A DNA stretch of 5,599 nucleotides from Desulfobacula sp. (lineage in GTDB: Bacteria > Desulfobacterota > Desulfobacteria > Desulfobacterales > Desulfobacteraceae): the NCBI GenBank assembly GCA_029940245.1, contig JAOZRF010000215.1, positions 1 through 5,599 on the forward strand, given 5' to 3'. The notes beneath the pieces were generated by a model. That model ran no database searches. It saw nothing but the letters and a program-made list of their open reading frames with translations, and was not told the DNA's origin. A program made the translations under genes and the position numbers. Below, piece after piece: positions 3,728 through 5,599 of this stretch; position 1 is the first letter of the stretch; each line of letters opens with the position of its first letter.

Positions 3728-5599
3728 TTGGATTTTTACGACAAACAATATGTTATTGGTATTGATCTGGGAACAACAAATTCTGCTGTTTCCTATGTGG
3801 ATGTGGCAGCATTAAAGGATGACAGATCAACAGGAAAAAAACATGTTGAAAAAAAGGATCTGGTTAAAGTCTTTAATATTCCGCAATTAACCGGGCAGGG
3901 AGAGTTTACAAAAAATCCAGTTCTGCCTTCCTTTTTATATATCCCGGGTAAATATGATATTTCAAAAGAAATGTTGAAACACCCGTGGAAAAAACGGCAG
4001 GATCTTTTTGCCGGCGGTTTTGCCCGGGATCATGGTTCTAAAATTCCGTCCAGGCTGGTGTCTTCGGCAAAAAGCTGGCTGTGTCATGATCAGGTTGACA
4101 GACGGGCAAAAATATTGCCATGGGGGTCTGAACGCGTTGAAAAAGTATCCCCTGTAACGGCCACATCAGAATATCTGCTGCATATCAGAAATGCCTGGAA
4201 TCATTTTGTAAAAGATGAGGACAAATTCCTTGAAAATCAATTTGTGGTGATCACTGTTCCGGCATCCTTTAATGAGGCGGCAAGGGATTTAACCATGGAG
4301 GCCGTTGAAAAAGCCGGTTTTGCCTCTTCTATAGTCCTTCTTGAAGAACCTCTGGCAGCATTTTACAGCTGGCTGATAAATCATGAAGACGACTGGCAGA
4401 ATCATGTAAAAGCCGATGATCTGATACTGGTGTGTGATGTGGGTGGGGGAACAACGGATTTCAGTTTAATTGTTCTTAAAGAATCAGACGGCACGCCCAG
4501 GTTTGAAAGGATTGCAGTGGGAGATCATTTGATTCTTGGTGGGGACAATATTGATCTGGCTCTGGCCGGGAAATTAGCATCAAAGTTTAAATCAGGCACT
4601 CAATTAACTTCAGATAAATGGAAGACCCTTTGCCATCGATGCCGTGAAGCCAAAGAAAAAATACTGGAGAATAACGAACCCTCAGTCAGGATAACTATTA
4701 AGGGCGAAGGCAGATCTTTGATTGCAGGTACCCTTGCCGCGGATTTAACAAAACAGGAGGTTGAAACCATATTGCTGGATGATTTTTACCCATATATTGA
4801 ATCCATGGAAAGCCTGACCATTGGCAATGGTAAAGAGATCACTGATTTTGGCCTTGTCTTTGAAAAAGACGCTGCCGTTACCCGGCATATCATCCGGTTT
4901 CTTGAACATCACAGACTCAATATCCGGAAAACTCTTTCAAAAGATCCCATGCCTGATTTTATTTTATTTAATGGGGGAACGCTCAAGCCTGTTATTGCCC
5001 GGGAAAGAATTAAAAAAGTCATTGGAAAATGGTTTAAGTCAAAAGATCCGGAACTGCCTAAAATTCTTGAGAATCAGAATCCTGAACTGGCCGTCAGTAT
5101 TGGTGCTGCCTATTATGGCCTGGTAAAACAGGGACAAGGGGTGAGAGTGGGCTCCGGCAGCCCCAGAAGCTATTATATAGGGGTTTCCACCAAAGACGAA
5201 AATACTTTAAAAGCAGTGTGTGTGGTGGAGAGAGGACTGGATGAAGGCTCTGTCATTGATCTTCCCCAGATGAAATATGAAGTCAGGACAAATGAACCGG
5301 TCAGCTTTGATATTTTCCATTCAAGTTATCGATCCGGGGATATAGCGGGCAGGGTGGTTACCATTGATGATTCTTTTTCTTCAATGGCACCGATCCAGAC
5401 CATTATTCGGTTTGGGAAAAGCGGCAAAAGTAAAATTATTCCAGTGACCATTGGGGCGGAATATACGGAAATGGGGACGCTTTCCATGTATTGCAATTCA
5501 GGGGTGAGTGATCATAAATGGAAGTTGCAGTTCCAGTTAAGAGAGCAGAAGAGTGATGTCTTGTGCAAAGAAACGGAAGTATATGATGAAGGGATGATA
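3728..5599 (+). CDS. Hsp70/DnaK-family protein (C-terminal end outside the window)
   Basis: This frame runs 624 codons from TTG 3728 to the right edge without a stop. The Hsp70 actin-fold ATPase motifs are all visible. Phosphate 1 is IGIDLGTTNSAVS (10-22); VITVPASFNEAARD lies around 178; LLEEPLAAFYSWL lies around 206. Phosphate 2 is CDVGGGTTDFSL (from Asp237), followed by VGDHLILGGDN. The adenosine motif is FILFNGGTLKP (411-421), and PELAVSIGAAYYG follows. The remaining residues form a substrate-binding-like region that does not resemble DnaK closely. An insertion at about 30-70 and the segment RLVSSAKSWLCH around 115 mark it as a divergent subfamily, not housekeeping DnaK; no GrpE or DnaJ gene adjoins. 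To my knowledge this subfamily is often encoded after DUF2760 genes and sometimes followed by a second, larger Hsp70. The substrate is unknown. The text near the right edge (GAEYTEMGTLSMYC) suggests the C-terminus is close. Confidence 0.9.
   Translation, partial: MDFYDKQYVIGIDLGTTNSAVSYVDVAALKDDRSTGKKHVEKKDLVKVFNIPQLTGQGEFTKNPVLPSFLYIPGKYDISKEMLKHPWKKRQDLFAGGFARDHGSKIPSRLVSSAKSWLCHDQVDRRAKILPWGSERVEKVSPVTATSEYLLHIRNAWNHFVKDEDKFLENQFVVITVPASFNEAARDLTMEAVEKAGFASSIVLLEEPLAAFYSWLINHEDDWQNHVKADDLILVCDVGGGTTDFSLIVLKESDGTPRFERIAVGDHLILGGDNIDLALAGKLASKFKSGTQLTSDKWKTLCHRCREAKEKILENNEPSVRITIKGEGRSLIAGTLAADLTKQEVETILLDDFYPYIESMESLTIGNGKEITDFGLVFEKDAAVTRHIIRFLEHHRLNIRKTLSKDPMPDFILFNGGTLKPVIARERIKKVIGKWFKSKDPELPKILENQNPELAVSIGAAYYGLVKQGQGVRVGSGSPRSYYIGVSTKDENTLKAVCVVERGLDEGSVIDLPQMKYEVRTNEPVSFDIFHSSYRSGDIAGRVVTIDDSFSSMAPIQTIIRFGKSGKSKIIPVTIGAEYTEMGTLSMYCNSGVSDHKWKLQFQLREQKSDVLCKETEVYDEGMI

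Noticed and set aside
4821..5126. 101-codon open frame inside the Hsp70-like gene
   Set aside because: It lies in a shifted frame of a well-supported gene and its translation shows no domain; it is a shadow of the real frame.
1..5599. CRISPR array, tRNA, rRNA or transposase gene
   Set aside because: No regularly spaced direct repeats, cloverleaf-like sequences, rRNA signatures or transposase motifs were seen.

Overview
The window is AT-rich bacterial DNA carrying five protein-coding genes in two divergent groups. Gene content (a membrane DUF2760-type protein paired with a DnaK-like ATPase; a B12-fold radical SAM protein beside an acyl carrier protein and a ketosynthase), the use of TTG starts, and the codon bias suggest an anaerobic Desulfobacterota/Deltaproteobacteria-type chromosome. 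That assignment is inference; no rRNA or other taxonomic marker is present.

Left part (1-2104, minus strand): a tightly packed operon read right to left. It encodes a FabF-like ketosynthase, an acyl carrier protein overlapping it by 13 nt, and a radical SAM protein starting 3 nt after the ACP stop and running off the left edge. The layout looks like part of a fatty-acyl or specialised lipid pathway in which a radical SAM enzyme might act on an ACP-bound acyl chain. The ketosynthase is the surprise: at 319 residues it lacks, in frame, about 90 residues of the family core, including the catalytic cysteine, while both active-site histidines remain.

Middle (2105-2882): a 331-nt divergent intergenic region holds a perfect 26-bp inverted repeat (2173-2198 / 2240-2265). 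Its outer ends supply the -35 hexamers of two outward-facing sigma-70-type promoters. To the right is a small secreted ComEA-like helix-hairpin-helix protein (2436-2717), flanked by a second, near-perfect inverted repeat and followed by a strong rho-independent terminator (2816-2849).

Right part (2883-5599, plus strand): a two-gene module of a membrane-anchored DUF2760-type protein (TTG start) and an Hsp70/DnaK-family ATPase (TTG start, running off the right edge). Between them lies a 70-nt REP-like palindrome (3643-3712). This pairing recurs in proteobacteria to my knowledge but has no function I can name. The most notable items are the core-deleted ketosynthase, the promoter-bearing inverted repeat, and the REP-like hairpin inside the DUF2760-Hsp70 module.
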